Source: Ilex aquifolium
Taxonomy: Eukaryota > Streptophyta > Magnoliopsida > Aquifoliales > Aquifoliaceae
Assembly: GCA_951799425.1 (NCBI GenBank)
Contig: OX637394.1
Span: 43,139,642 to 43,203,641, forward strand
Direction of reading: 5' to 3'
Length of the DNA: 64,000 nt
Shown: positions 49,969 through 63,110 of the stretch, piece by piece
Numbering within the stretch: the first letter of the stretch is position 1
Layout of the letters: each line of letters opens with the position of its first letter
Notes under the pieces: generated by a model
Databases searched by the model: none
Told to the model about the DNA's origin: nothing
Seen by the model: the letters and a program-made list of their open reading frames with translations, nothing else
Program-made: the position numbers and the translations under genes

Positions 49969-49996
49969 CCCCCCCCCCCCCCCCCCCCCCCCCCCC
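49969..49996. repeat. Poly-C run (28 C)
   Basis: Uninterrupted cytosines about 235 bp upstream of the MIR171 hairpin, adjacent to CT/CA-rich sequence that probably belongs to its promoter or leader. The true length is uncertain because of sequencing. Confidence 0.95.
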
Positions 49997-50204
49997 ATCT
50001 TTCTTTCTCCATTCATCTTCACATTTTCCTCTGACTGAGGAAACCTCTCTCTTGTTTTCTTTGTTGATTTTTCTGATTATTTGAGGAGTGAATGTCTCAA
50101 GTTTCAATTTTTACAGCCCTATTTTTTTTTTTTTCCCTAAAAAAACACAGAAGCATCGACCATCGAAAGATATCGAAACCTAACATGGTGGTGCCGTGGT
50201 GGTC

Positions 50205-50345
50205 GGTCAGAGTTATAATCAGTTATACCGGGATATTGGTGCAGTTCAATGAGAAAGTCATTCTCGAAATGCTCTGAGTCCCACTTTTTGATTGAGCCGT
50301 GCCAATATCACGTGTTACTTCTCCCAAAACTTATAACCTTCAGAC
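50205..50345 (+). ncRNA. MIR171: MIR171 microRNA precursor
   Basis: The 3' arm holds TTGAGCCGTGCCAATATCAC from 50292, the miR171b/c-type mature sequence. The 5' arm GGATATTGGTGCAGTTCAAT (from 50231) pairs with it with G:U wobbles and about two mismatches, over a 37-nt loop. The stem extends outward through 'agttataatc' and 'aacttataacc'. This miRNA directs cleavage of HAM/SCL GRAS mRNAs in meristems. TC-rich leader-like sequence (49880-50090) precedes it. The short frame over it (50092-50277) is not considered coding. Confidence 0.92.
50292..50312 (+). ncRNA. Predicted mature miR171
   Basis: 21 nt starting TTGAGCCGTGCC and ending ATCACG. A three-nucleotide-shifted form from 50289 (TGATTGAGCCGTGCCAATAT) is also plausible, as the family shows both registers. 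Confidence 0.88.
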
Positions 50346-50780
50346 CCAACAGGCAATTAAAGGTAGCTGTTATTTGTGTTTTACTTTTCTTCTAATGAAG
50401 TGTTTTTTGTCAAGTAATGGTAAGGTCATCTCTAAATTTGTCCAAGTTCTTGATTATGGCCCAATGTTAGAAAACAGTTTCTGAGTATACACAGTAAAAA
50501 AACAACTAGATCAATGCACCTTTCTGGCTATTTATTTATGTATATAAATTCTCCTTTTTTTATTTGTAACTAACAACTCAAGAACTTTTTAGGTTTTGTG
50601 TTTATAAATCATCAAGGTTTTGCTAGTACCTGCCTCTAAGGATTAAAAATTCGTTTCGGTGCGTTGTTTTAGTCACCGAAGAAATAAAAATGTTACAAAA
50701 ATGTTTTGTAAACATATTGAAAATATAATGGAAACGAAAAAAAAAATTGAGAATTTATTTTCAAAATATTCTGAAATGGT

Positions 50781-51446
50781 TAGCCGCAAAAATCGGGTAG
50801 GAATGCGGAAGAGTTTTTGGTCTTCCGATTAAATCGGGTAGGAATGCGGAATAACCATCAATTTCCACATTCCTACCCTACCCTACCCGCAAAAAATATA
50901 TTTAAGTTTTTTATATTTTTTTTAGTAATTATAAGAGTATTTGTGTGGTATAATTTATATTATAACAATATTATTGTTGTGGATGTTTGAGTTGCTAAAA
51001 CATGAACTTGTTTTTTGTGTAGATTATATGATTTGTGGTGAACTGGTGATCTATTGGAGCAATTATAATTTTAATGTATTTCATATAGTTTAAACTTAAA
51101 ATAATTGTTATTGTATTTGTGTAACAATTATGATGGATTGATGTTCATGCTTTCTTGTGTTTTATTGTAATTGTTGTTGTAGTTGTTTTAAGTTTTAGTA
51201 TTATTGATTTATTATGTTGTTAAATTGGTGCATATTATTTAATTGAATTGTTAAAATGATTCAAAATTTAATAGCTACAAAAGTGTTTACCCGATTTTCT
51301 ACCCGATTAATTGGGTAGGAAGTCTGGTAGAAATACCACACCTGATCGAGTAGGGTAGGCCAAGAAAAAATTCTTTCGCAAAGTATCGAGTAGGAAGACG
51401 GAACACTATATTTCTTACCCGTAAGGTAGGGTGAACACCCCTATAT
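50781..51446. mobile_element. Truncated hAT relative of the MYB intron element
   Basis: The right end GGGTGAACACCCCTATA matches the TAGGG-TGTTCA terminal type, and the 3' part ('gatcgagtagggtaggccaag', shown up to 20) parallels 38145-38175 within the MYB intron hAT. The left side starts with 'cgggtaggaatgcgga' repeats but no terminal repeat, so it appears 5' truncated or diverged. Confidence 0.62.
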
Positions 51447-52720
51447 GCCAGAATATCTTGAAACACCACGAGATATTCCAAAACACCTTGAAATATTGAC
51501 ATTTTAATTCAATCACTAATTTCTTTTGAAAACAAAAATATTTTAGGTGTTTCAACCATTTTGAAACGAAATTTTGATCCTTAACTGGCTTCACCTCTAG
51601 GAAAGAGAGAGAAAATTTCTGGTTCTTCATCATGTAGCATCTGCCCTCCTATCACCCTATTGTACCATCTTATTCTATAGTTGCTTACTTGTTTTTTTGA
51701 AGTTGTTTAGAAGTTCTTTGGGTTGTTCAGACATACTACTATTTTTAGGAGAATATTTGCAGATACATATAGGATAGTACCTGCTATATTCATAGACATA
51801 GTTGTATCTCGTCCTAAATTTATTTGTATTCTCTTTTGGATATCATGCCGAGTTCAGATTCTTTAATATCTGATGAGACATAAAACAAATAGCAGATGCT
51901 GAATATTACATCATTGTTTTCAAACAGTTGAGAGTCTCCGGGCAGCGGTAAAGTGGTTCTATTGTCATCCGATGTCATGATTCGAGTTATAAAAACAATT
52001 TTTCAGTGTGAGAATGTAAAGTTGCATATATCAACCATGCATATACCTTGCAACAAGGAGCCTCAGATAAATAATGTTAAATAGCTTTGTTCTGTTCAAC
52101 ATAGTTTATCTCCAGCTCCTCACCTGGTAGCATAACTAGCAGTATTTGTGAAACTATGGTGGCTACAGATTGTAGAAAAATTAACTGTATTTTTAGTTTT
52201 TGACAACCTAGGAGTCATCGTGTGTAATATTATTTGTTAGAGACACCAGAGAAATGAAACTACATAAAGAAAAACCAGGTTTTGAATCATTCAGTATCAT
52301 GCAAGTTGATCTTAAGATATCCAATCTAGAAAAGAGAGCAAAAAAAAAGCATACCTTCATCATCATGTCATTTGTGAAATGGCTCGTTGCGAAAATATAT
52401 CATGAAGAGAAAGTGCAGAAAAGGCCTAAAAAATTATTGGTTTTATTATGAGCTCAATGTCTACCGGATACAATTTAGCCCTCCAAGTGGTAAAAACTGC
52501 GTAGTGATGCCACTGCTTGCGTTGGCTGCTTTGGCAGTCAGGCTTCTCTACTAAAATGGAGAAGGTTTGCAAAGCAAGGCCTCTCTCTCTCTCTCTCTCT
52601 CTAACTCTTTCCCTATATATATGATATGTATTCTCTATACTCGTGTAAATGAAACAGATTACTAGCACAAGTGCTCAACATTATCACCTTCCTGAGTTTG
52701 GAGGAATTGCTAGTCAATTC
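51447..52720. other. Intergenic; includes probable 3' untranslated region of the galactosyltransferase
   Basis: No gene recognised. A (CT)n run is at 52582-52601. The part just left of 52720 is downstream of the galactosyltransferase stop on the minus strand. Confidence 0.4.
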
Positions 52721-55700
52721 TCAAAAGGCAGCAGTCCACACAGCATTCTCACCTTCGCCGCATCGCTGATGGACCTCTTTAATCCTCTCAGCAGACCTGC
52801 AAATCCCACTGCAGCTCCAGTCAAATGAAGCAACACAGATGTTGCCCGCCTGTGCCTTCCACTCGCAATCTGCAGTGACAAGTTGCATCAAACTCACAAA
52901 ATATGTCTTTGCAGTTCCTAATCGGTATGTGACAAATTTTCATATATGGGTTTATCTTCGCTCCATGCACCCCAACTTGAAGTGGTATGAGCTACATACT
53001 GGTTGCAGTCCATGTCATGATGTATGAGGTTTTTCTTTTTGAAAGGTATCATGAAGTATGAGTTAGTAAGGTAGATGACAATCTTTGTGCCATGACAACC
53101 ATAGCCTCTATCCCCTGACAACAAGAGATAGTTTTGCAGAAGTGAAGCGAAATGGCAAACAGGAAGACCCCATAGTTGGGTTAAAAGCTTGGTTGAGTTG
53201 AGTAGCTCAAGTGATCTTTCCTTTTTTCACTAGGCTCTAAGTACATACTTTCAAGGTCTGTGTGATAAATCATACCAACTTTCCAAAGTAGAATAAATCA
53301 TATGCCGTTTTTAAGATCAACTCAAATTCAGAAGGTTTCCATTTTCCCTATCGAAGACAACAAAACAGGAATAGCATGGTAATTATTTTCATGAACTTCA
53401 AAGTTTACCTGGTGGGGTTCCACAACATAGTCTCCGATCATCAATATGCTGCACATCGAGCCCAATAAACCAAGATCCCAAAGATACATCCTCGTTAGCA
53501 TACTTGTGCAGTACATGCCTGAAACAATTACAAAAACAAAATGACATGAGTGCAGTGAGACAATGTCAAGCAACGATAGTATCCCGATAATAGTTTATCC
53601 TCTTAATTAACCTCAAATAAAAAATGAAACTTAACTGGTTTATTGAAATATAACTAGCCAAATCTTTTGAAATAGCATATAACTGTCCTGTAGCGTGACG
53701 GAAATACTTGTTTCCTGCCTCCCCAAACTTCCAATATTCTGGTTCATGGTATCTCACTCCTCTGTTCCATGGAATAAAAGTAAAGATAGTATAAGCCAAA
53801 GCAGGTTCTCAATATTTAGTTTAGGGTAAATTACAATTTATACCTTAAAGGATGCACCTAATTCCTATTTGATCCTTGAAATTCCAATTGCAGCAATCAA
53901 AACCTTAAGAGTTTTAATTGAGTTTCAATTTAGTTCCAACATCAAAACTCACCAATTTATTATGACAAAATAGTCTTTTGTGACCAACACATGACTTGAG
54001 TATATTTGTCTAGTGAAAGATTTGTTATGTATAGGCTAAAAAACCTTACTTTATTTTATCCGATTTTGAGGAAAAATAAGGATAACAAACCCAAAAAAAA
54101 TAATATAGAGTGAGAAATTGAGAAATATTGGGAGATGGAGAGATATTTTTTGTTGGACAAATATAACCTTATGGGCAAGTATTACAACGTTTTTTTATCA
54201 GAACAAATTTAATAGATCAAGATAGAATGACTGAATTAAACTTAGTTAAAACTTGATGGATGTAATTATATAGACATTATGTGCATATTTTAAGGGTTTA
54301 AATTGTAAATTACCCTTTAGTTTCATGTAACAATTTAAGAAAAAAATGACTTACTTTTGAGCAAGGACGGGACCAGATTTCATGCATCCAATATATACCC
54401 GTGGTTTTCTCCGATATCTAGCTAAAGTTTCTCCCAGTGTAGCTGCAATAGAAATTAAAATTACTTTGGACTTGACAAAAGGAAAATAATTTATAAACAA
54501 GCAATCCATTGATATGACTACTAAGCAGAAAACTGGAGGTGTTAGACGTATTCTCATTCTCTCTCTCTCACGAGAAACAACTTATCAAATATGGATAAGA
54601 ACTTAGATGAACACAGACATTGACATTTCCTGATGGGGTTGGTATTTGCAAGGTGTAGCAAATTGAGCGTGTTTTGAATCAAAGTCTTGGAACTTAAGCC
54701 TGGGAACGTCAATGTAGAAATATACTAATTACCTATATTCACATGAACATCATCGTCAACTTTGATATAGAACTCTGCATCCCATAAAGCAACAGCAGCT
54801 GCAAAATATGTCCTTGTCTTAGCTGACAATTCAAGGTACCCCTCAACATGATCCTGCTCAAATAGCATGAACGCAAACATGTTAACTTTTATTGTACAGA
54901 AATAAAATAGAGCACTGTCCGTTGCCACGGTGTACAATAGAACTGGAAAAGAACAGGATACGAGTATCACCAGTCTCAAAATATCGCCATGCTTTTTGTC
55001 CTCTGCTTCAATAGCTCTATCCAATATACCACCAACTGTGGCACTGGTAATAAAAAAAAACCAATTCATTATTTTAATCAGCATTTGTGAGCAGTTGTGA
55101 AGTCTATGTAACCCATACTTTCATTCTTTAAATGGACCTGAGATTCAATAAAATTATTTTCTAGCAATAGACATCATCATGTAAAAGCATTCTGCAGGAG
55201 ATGGCAACTTTCAGCCAATAAGCCTAACTGCCTGACATAAAAGAATTCCGAGTGAACTCCAAATAGGCTTAAATGTTTTGGTGCACAAATAGCTTAGAGA
55301 GGCATGTGGAAGACTGTTTTGTACAAACACTGGATGAAATCAGACATTGAAGGGAAATAGAACCCACCCATGACCAATGACAAAGCGTACAATAATCCCC
55401 TTCTCTTCCTCCAACTTTTTCCGCTTTTCTCCTATTTTCAGTTTTCCAGATAATCAAAAATAGGATATCAGTTCCAAACAAACAACTAAAATGGAAGGAG
55501 TATCTATCGTTGGGGAAAAGAAAAATGATGGATCATTTAATGAACCTTGTGGCATCCAGGTAGCACGAACAGAATCTCTTCTTTTTCGGCTGCTAAAAGC
55601 AGTGTTGACTCCTATAACCATAAAATATTTCCTTTTCCCAGATGAACCAGTGTTCATGTCTTCTGACAGAGGAGAACCGCTAAGGATAGACTCTTGTGCT

Positions 55701-57312
55701 GCCCTTGCAGCAGCTAATTCCAACTCTAAATTTGAAATAGTTTTATCCAATGTCCTACATCCAATGTGCAATGATGTTATGCATTCAGGCTAACCAGAGA
55801 TCAAATAAAGAGACCAGCCATGGGTAATCTATATGGAAAATAAAGAACAAGCAAAACTTACTGTATGGCATGATGAGTCCTAGACACTTCCCCAAAAATA
55901 TCTTTGGATTCACGCTTAACATCCTTGTTATACAATTAGAGGGAACCATCCAATCAGATTAACATGTATGATTGGTAAAGAGGAACACAAAGGAAAGAAA
56001 AAAAAAAAACGTTGCTTGTAGTGCTGTCCACATGAACAATAAGTAGCATTATTAAACAAAATTAAGAGAAGAGTGGAGATACTTACAATATTTGGATCAC
56101 AACCTTCTGAAACTAACTTTAACCTGTCAGCTTCTACTGCAGTGGTCCTTGTGATACCTTTAGATTCAGGCACCATCCACATTCTGTTAACAATTGTTTT
56201 TAGTTACTATAAACCCACCATATTTCAAAAATTAGTAGCCTCAACAATCATTTTAGCAGTGCCTTATCCAATTACATTTCGAACAAGAAAAATTATTGTA
56301 AGTATACCAAGATTGCAAACAAAGTCTCGAATTCTAAGATTGCTAAACAACAGCAGAATTGCAGTCAAGAAAATTGCACAATCCGTTGCCTGATACAAAA
56401 GTTTTAAAGAAAAAAAAAATTGTACTGGTAGTTCTTTGGTGCGAATAAAATCTCAAAAGGGATTATACAGTTAGAGCTACCAGTAGAGAAATAAGGGTAT
56501 GGGATTGATTGCAGATGTCAGGGGCATTGCAGCCCATTAATAACGATATGGGCGTGAAACGTGGTTAAACGATATATAAATTTAATAAATACGCAGATTA
56601 TGGCATCAGAAGCTGAGGCACACTTTCAATGATGATAATCAAATGGCAGAAAATTGTGTCTAAGTAGTTAAAACTAGGCAAATTTCAATTAACAGCCAAA
56701 TTTAAACACGAAAGAAGGGAAACATACTCAACTCAATAAAACCTTGTCCCAACTTGTTTGCTGTAGACTATATAAATCCTATACTTTCATTGTGGTCTAT
56801 CAGGGACATATTTTCTGTTATATCACAAGTTTTCATATGATTTCTTTTACTATTTTATTCAATGTTAATTTTGGTTTAAAACATATATGATTGGCATCCC
56901 TATCAAGAATACCAATTTAGATCTATTGACCTTTACCAGCAAGTGGGCAATTTGATATAAAGGAATCATAACAAAATGCAATGAACACAGAGAGAGAGAG
57001 AGAGAGACCCAGAATCCAAATGTCAAAAATTCAAGAAACAAAATTCTTGAAATTATTTACTACTGTTTCATCACAGAACTCATACCCAATTCACAAAAAT
57101 TCCAAAATTAACAGTTAATGATGAAAATTACAACAGAATGCCATTAAGAGAAAGTAATTACTGAAAGTTCAAGAAAAACAAGAACTTGTGATGGGATAAT
57201 ACCGATTAGTGAAGAGCATTCCTACACAAAAGCTTCCTAGACAAAGCAAAAGAGCCCATTTTTTAGGTATAACACTTCTTGCAGCTGGCTCTCCTCTGCT
57301 CTTGACAGACAT
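52721..57312 (-). CDS. Beta-1,3-galactosyltransferase, GT31 family
   Basis: Golgi type II glycosyltransferase adding beta-1,3-galactose to glycan or arabinogalactan acceptors; the exact acceptor is unknown. Minus-strand exons: 57312-57203, 56183-56087, 55923-55862, 55754-55546, 55431-55368, 55043-54971, 54853-54733, 54442-54355, 53761-53636, 53518-53409, 52869-52721, all GT-AG and in phase, 402 residues. A cytosolic tail [18 protein letters not shown] is followed by a membrane anchor at about 19-35 ([16 protein letters not shown]). A DUF4094-like stem reaches about residue 110. The GT31 domain holds [34 protein letters not shown], the metal-binding DDD at 238-240 (VDDDVHVN), GCMKSGPVL and [19 protein letters not shown]. 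The Cys-rich C-terminus is CCGTPPDCEW and CSGICRS. Length and order match plant B3GALT proteins and no lesion is seen. One oddity is Gly instead of the usual Ser at the exon 5/6 junction (IGHG). Confidence 0.95.
53819..54319. mobile_element. TIR MITE in galactosyltransferase intron 8
   Basis: Ends TTTAGGGTAAATTACAATTT and AAATTGTAAATTACCCTTTA are inverted repeats bounding about 500 bp between exons 8 and 9. Both adjacent splice sites are intact. No coding. Confidence 0.75.
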
Positions 57313-59828
57313 TTCCTACACAATTTTCTTTTCTCTCTCACTCAACCAACAGCTTCGTTAACAAAAGCCCATAAGCAATATAGAGATAACAAACCGCATC
57401 AAGGACAACAAGAAGCAAACAAAGACCAAGTACTACGAATTTACCAACAGAACCAATTTGAAACTCAGTTTTTGCCTTTAGGAACAAAAACTGAGGATGG
57501 TAGAGAGATAAAGAAAGTCAGTTGTTTCTTCTTATTTTGTTCCTTTCTTCTTGCCTTTTCATGGTTCTTGTTCCCTCTCTCTGCCCCTCTCTCTATCTCA
57601 ATATTCTGTGTGTTTCTCTCTCTCACTACACTTTGCAGGGAAGGGACGTCGAACAGAAGTGAGAAGACCCACTAACGGCCACCGCTTATACCAAATTTAC
57701 CAAACGGTCCTTATCAGACCTTCTTTATTAACAGGAGTGGTCTTTGTAACTGTAACAGCGACATCAATGCCCCATTTACTCTCTCTTGAATGTCTGATTG
57801 TTAACTCAAGAGCTAAGGTACAACCACCCACTAGTGTGGTCCAGGGTAGTACCGATCCAAGTTGGAGTTTCAAATCGAGTTTACATTGAAACTTAGTGAT
57901 AGATCACTATGTTAACTTAGTTATATTTATTTTTGAGAGGTGTAACGGACACCACGAATTCTCATATTTCTACCCGTGAAAACCTATCACGGTAGTCTCG
58001 TAGCGTCCAATTCTAACTTAAATTTAGACTTAAATTTAAATTTAAATAAAAAAATTTAAAAAACTTGCTCTAACCATTGACTTAACCTTTGAACTTGTCT
58101 ATTGGAGTCTTTTATATTAAATCAAACTTTTTACTCAAATATGTTAATTTAAATTTTAATAAATATTTGAGTCACGATTGGAGATACTCTAAAGTATGAG
58201 TTATAATTTAGATATCTTGATATTGAATTTTGATAATTTTTTGGGGTCAAATTATTAGAGATTTATCCTTTATAAATATCTTAATCCCGACGTAAATGAT
58301 TTATTTTTTATTGAACCAGAAAAAAAAAATACATTATGCATAAATTGACCCCACAACCTTAAACCAAAAGTATTTTATCCCAATCTGGTCAAATTTACAA
58401 TTATGTGCTATCTCTTGTCGTTGTCATACCCTAATAATTTTCTAACAATGGGTTGTGTTGACTAAGTAGGCTGGACCATGTTATAAAGCAGGTCAATAAT
58501 CATTGGAACAAAACTCTTTACTTATTCTAACTATAATAAGCTCTTCTTGCCAAACTCTCTCTAAGAGTTGTTGAGATCTATTCTAATAAATTGTATCATA
58601 ATATGCCCGACTAAATCATTATCATGAGACCATAACCTTTTCCTTACTTGTTTTCAGAAGCTAGACAGTTTTGAGATGATGTCCACCTGACAGGAGATCA
58701 CATGCAAGTATGGATACCTGATGTTGAAAGTATGTCCCAACTTCAATTCCCACCATACACTATTAAGACTCTTCTCCTGCACCTTCAATGCATTATTATT
58801 TAAGTTATTTCATTTGTCATGACTGAGCATACTTGGGTGAGGTTGACTTGAGGTCTTCTGGATACACAAGCATCTAACATTGAAGTGACATCATAGAAAT
58901 TGTGGAGAGAAAATGTTGTATGTACAAAAGTAGTAGGGTTGGATTTACGGGTCTCCATGTCTTGTTTATTAGTGTTTCGGTGGTGGTGTGGTGACAGACT
59001 ACTCTAAAATGATCTGTAACTGTGACTAACCGAACATTCCACATCGAGGGAGACTCTCGTAATCACATCCAGGGGTGGTCACTACTTGCTGATAACCCTC
59101 TCCCCCTTTTCATCTTTCAAAAAAAAAAAAGCTGCAAAAGTACAACAATGTAGTGCCACTTATTCAACACCAAAAGTATCTTTTGGTGAAAGCACCCAAA
59201 AAAGAAAAAAGAAAAAAAGTATCTTTTGGTCGGTGGACAATCCAGTCCAAGTCTTGGTAAGGATTATATTACCCAAGAAATGCTTCACATCTATATTTTT
59301 CTCATTATATAATTTTGTATTATTTTATGATTTTTTGGGCTAATGATTATAAATCATTCAATTCAAAATTTATGATAGAGATTAATAAATGCATGATATC
59401 ATCGTTGCCTTACTCCAAATCCAATTACATATTGGTCATTTCTTATCGTGCTCGGTCAGGTATAAATTTTTATACACGTATGGTTGACTCAATTGATAGA
59501 CTTGTGATATGACATTTATACATGAGTAACTCTTTACAATCAAAATCAAAATAAAAAAATTATAATTTAAATATATATCATCCATTAAATGAGTTAATTT
59601 TATTAATTTTTTAGTAAGACAGGGATGATATACATTTAAATTACTGTTTTTAGATTTCATTTGAATTATTTAGCATTTTTTTGATATTTTTATAGTTCAA
59701 TAAGACAGAATTTTTGTTATTATATAAAGGCAAGTTTAATTATTCTTCATGGGGAACCCATGTGTTGATGTCATTGTGGGTAGAGCATGGATGTTGATGC
59801 GAAATACCCGGAACACACAAACATAAGA
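57313..59828. other. Upstream of the galactosyltransferase; no further gene recognised
   Basis: 57313-57640 is TC/GA-rich and is probably 5' untranslated region and promoter of the minus-strand gene. Short plus-strand frames at 57472-57889 are low-complexity (SLPLSLSQ). The remainder is AT-rich with no clear element ends. A patch near 59035-59085 ('cacatcgagggagactctcg') has a small inverted word. Confidence 0.35.
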
Positions 59829-61250
59829 GTTAAATTACAACATGTCTCATTTAACTTATGGTCATGTTGCAATTAAATCCTTTAGGTTTTAATTTGAACA
59901 ATTTGTCCTTATACTTTGAACATTATCTTAATCACTCATGCCATTAACTCTCCACCGTCAAAACTAACAGAAATTTCTCACGTGACCTGCAATTTATTAG
60001 AAAATCAACTAAAAAGCCTAATTTACCTTCTAATCTATAATCTTAAAAAACAAAAATATAAAATTGCACAAATATTTCATCCCCACCTTCAAAGGCTCAG
60101 CCAGCAACCCACCTAGCTCCTTCACCAACAACCCTAACTCTTCCCCTACCTTTCACTAGCCTATAACCCCACCATCCAACCACCAGCAATGACCCTCCCG
60201 ACTAGCAGCTCACTGACATAAGCCCCATACCCCAAAATCATCTTGTTCACTGACTATACTACCTCCCATACACTAGCGAACGTGAATGCGCGCACACATA
60301 AAAACACAAACGTACGCACACACTTTCTCCTCGTCGTCGGAATTCTATTAGAGGTCTAAGTAGGATTAGAGTTTGTACATAGCTGCGCTTTGGATTTTGA
60401 TGGAAATAAAGTATGATTGTGTGGAATTGGATCTCTATTTGGGGGTTGGGTGTCGAACCAGTTGAATAAGAGCTTTGGTGTTGGTTATGGCACTCCATTT
60501 GCAGTAGTGATGGTACTCGGTAATGGTTGGTGTATTTGCGGCAGACTTGATCTCTTTTTCATATTTTTCATTTTCTAATTGGTGGCTGGTGACGGTTGGT
60601 GGTAATTGCGACAGTGACTAGAGTGTTATTTGTCGCATTGGGATTTTGGAGGTGGCCTTGGTGGGTGTTGCTATTACCACTGGGTATCGTTGATTCGCAC
60701 TATTATCGATTCCGATTCAATGAAACTTTAAAGTTTTCTCATTGTCGTTGGTTCATATTTTTATGAATGGGCGGTGATTGCAATGACGATGGGGAAAAGA
60801 GGTGGCATTGGTGTTTGTCGTTAGTGTCCTCGTGGGAGTGGCGTTGGTTGTTCAATTTTTGATGCACAACCACTGGTTGATATAGAATGAATTTGAATTT
60901 TTTTGGTTAAATTAATTGACTAAATGAATTCTCTTAAACATTGTTTTTGATTGAATTGATTTGTGATTAGAATTGTTATTGAAGTGAGTTATAGTGGAAG
61001 CGGAGGTTGGGCGGTGTTGACAGTTAAGGCGGATATGTGAAAATGGTGGCAAAGTATACAAGGAAAGAAAGTAACTATAAAGGTTATGGTTAGAAGGGTA
61101 GTTTAGGAATTTTATATTTTTCATTCATTCAGTTAATCAATTTAGTCTGTTGAGAATTTGAGGGGATAAATTGCTTAAACTAAAACCGAAGGGAGCTAAT
61201 TGTAATATGACCTAAAGTTGAAGGGTTTTTTATAATTAACCCTAAAAATA
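59829..61250. mobile_element. 1.4-kb TIR element with GC-richer interior
   Basis: The left end (from about 59829: 'gttaaattacaacatgtctc', 'tatggtcatgttgcaatt', 'ggttttaatttgaacaattt') is inverted at the right end ('taaattgcttaaactaaaacc', shown to 20; 'taattgtaatatgacc'; 'ataattaaccct'). The interior has C-rich (60085-60240) and G-rich 'ggttggtggtaattgcga' (60590-60860) stretches of opposite strand bias. No transposase. Non-autonomous; class undecided. Confidence 0.65.
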
Positions 61251-61346
61251 ATTAGAGGTTTCGCCAATTCGGTGTTAATTTTAGTATAAAATTTAACAGC
61301 ACAGCAGAATATAACACTAGAATTTGTGTCATATTTTGAAGTTTTA

Positions 61347-61781
61347 GGGCCTGTTTGGTATGTTTTTTGGGAGAGGTTTGGATTGACTTGTCCAAATCCT
61401 TTCAAACATAAAGATGAAATTCAACATTTAATGTTGTCCATAACCATGTTTGGTATGCGCAGTGATATATGATTATTATGATAATATATTTATATATAAA
61501 TGATTATTGTGCCCCTTAATCAATTTAATCCAAACACGGGTATGTATATATGAGTGGTATAAATATCATTTGAATGTGAAACCTCCAAACCCACATATGA
61601 AACTCACCCCCCATGGGTTTCATGAAACCCATGAACTTGGGTTTCATGACCGGACCGGATTTCAAACCTTAGACTACACATGCATAGTTACCAAATATGA
61701 GTTTAAAGGGGTTTAGTCCCCAACCCATCTTCCAAACCCCCCTCCCCCCCCAAAAAAAAAACTCACATACCAAACAACCCC
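61347..61781. mobile_element. Tourist-like MITE
   Basis: Ends GGGCCTGTTTGGTATG and CATACCAAACAACCCC are inverted repeats bounding 435 bp, with TTTA present on both sides. The terminus type is that of Tourist/Harbinger MITEs. The interior ('gattgacttgtccaaatcc') is shared with 579-895. Confidence 0.82.
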
Positions 61782-62459
61782 TTTATTGTTAACTCTTCAC
61801 ATAGAAGGTGTGATGGCGTTGTGACGGTCCAATGATGCAAGTACCAAGATAAACAATAAATAATAAATAAGACATACACAAAGATAAAAGAGATTTATGT
61901 AATTCCGCAAAATATATGTTCATATTTACGGAGTATGATCATATTCAGTATAAGAGAAATTGAGAATATCAATACATCACTCAAAAAATTTGGTTCTCAA
62001 ACACAAACTCTTAAAAGCTTGTATACCCCTCTCGACTCACACTCTCATGTCCAATAAGAAAGTAAGAGTTTTTTTTTTTAGTCAAGCTCTCACCCGCATT
62101 GAACTCCAATGCTCTCTAGTTTATTCCTTCAATTTGCAATTCAAAATCATATAAAAATCAGTGAAGTTATTGGCATAAAAGAATCTAATGTAGTTTTGTT
62201 AGGGATGTTTCCATAATTTGGGGGATTGACTTCTTTTTTTTTCTTGGATTTCATCGAAACATCTCCCATCACTTTCTATATTACTTTAGTCAAGGACAAA
62301 TCAAGAATTTATTCTCAAGCTGAAAGCCTATGGAACGATTTATTAAATTTTCAGAAAACCTCTGCAGTGTTTGTCGGTGAGATGCCGGGACTAGCATTCA
62401 TATTTTCCGGGACTAGCTTTCTTGGCACCTTAGTTCTCTTGACAAAGTCATTTTCATGC

Positions 62460-63110
62460 CAGGTTTGAATTCGAAACAGTGGGTAAAAGATATACATCAT
62501 TTCCTTAACACAGATGAGTTTGTCTTATTTCCCGTCCATTGTTGGTTGATTTGGAAACATCGTAATGACCTGGTTCATTCGAGTGCTTCTAAAAATCCAA
62601 CTTTTATTGCAAGAGAAGCTATAGATTATTTAGACAGATTTTTCCAACAGATAAGTGATGGGCGGCGCATTTTATCACATACATCTCTTTCAGCTTCTTG
62701 GATCCATCCCAAGACTGGTTTTTTAAAAGTTGACTTTTGTGGTATTGTGCTTACAGAAGGTTAGGGACAATAATGGCTTCTTTGTGGCTGATCTTGCTAA
62801 GAAATTAGACTCAAGCGGGCCAACAATGGACGTGGATGTCATTGCCATAATGAAAGCTATTTAGCTATTCATTTTGCTTTGCAGCAGGGGGGGTACAAGA
62901 TCTCTAGACGATACCTTTGGAGATGCATTTGGACAGCCTCAAAAATGATTTTCAAGGCTTTAGACATCAAGAAGTAAAAATAGTTCGTAGAAAATGAAAA
63001 TCAAGTAGCCTTTAGTTTTACAGAACATGTAAAGAGTTCCGGACTTTGTAATGTCTCTTCTATTATGTGATATCCCTTATGAATAAGACACACCGTTTCT
63101 ATTAAAAAAA
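62460..63110 (+). pseudogene. LINE-type RNase H remnant
   Basis: Plus-strand fragments resemble the C-terminus of plant non-LTR retrotransposon proteins. HCWLIWKHRNDLVHSS (62540) is the 'W-x-x-RN' linker seen before the RNase H domain; SASWIHPKTGFLKVDFCG (62690) is its first strand. After a frameshift come VRDNNGFFVADLAKKLDSSG (62758) and VIAIMKAI, ending at a stop. Stops and frame changes follow and the segment ends in a poly-A-like tract near 63105. Upstream reverse transcriptase is missing, consistent with a 5'-truncated, decayed copy. Confidence 0.65.

Noticed and set aside
55491-55793. 100-codon plus-strand frame
   Set aside because: Antisense shadow of galactosyltransferase exon 4.
57472-57889. 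Plus-strand frames upstream of the galactosyltransferase
   Set aside because: Low-complexity TC-rich leader of the minus-strand gene; no domain.
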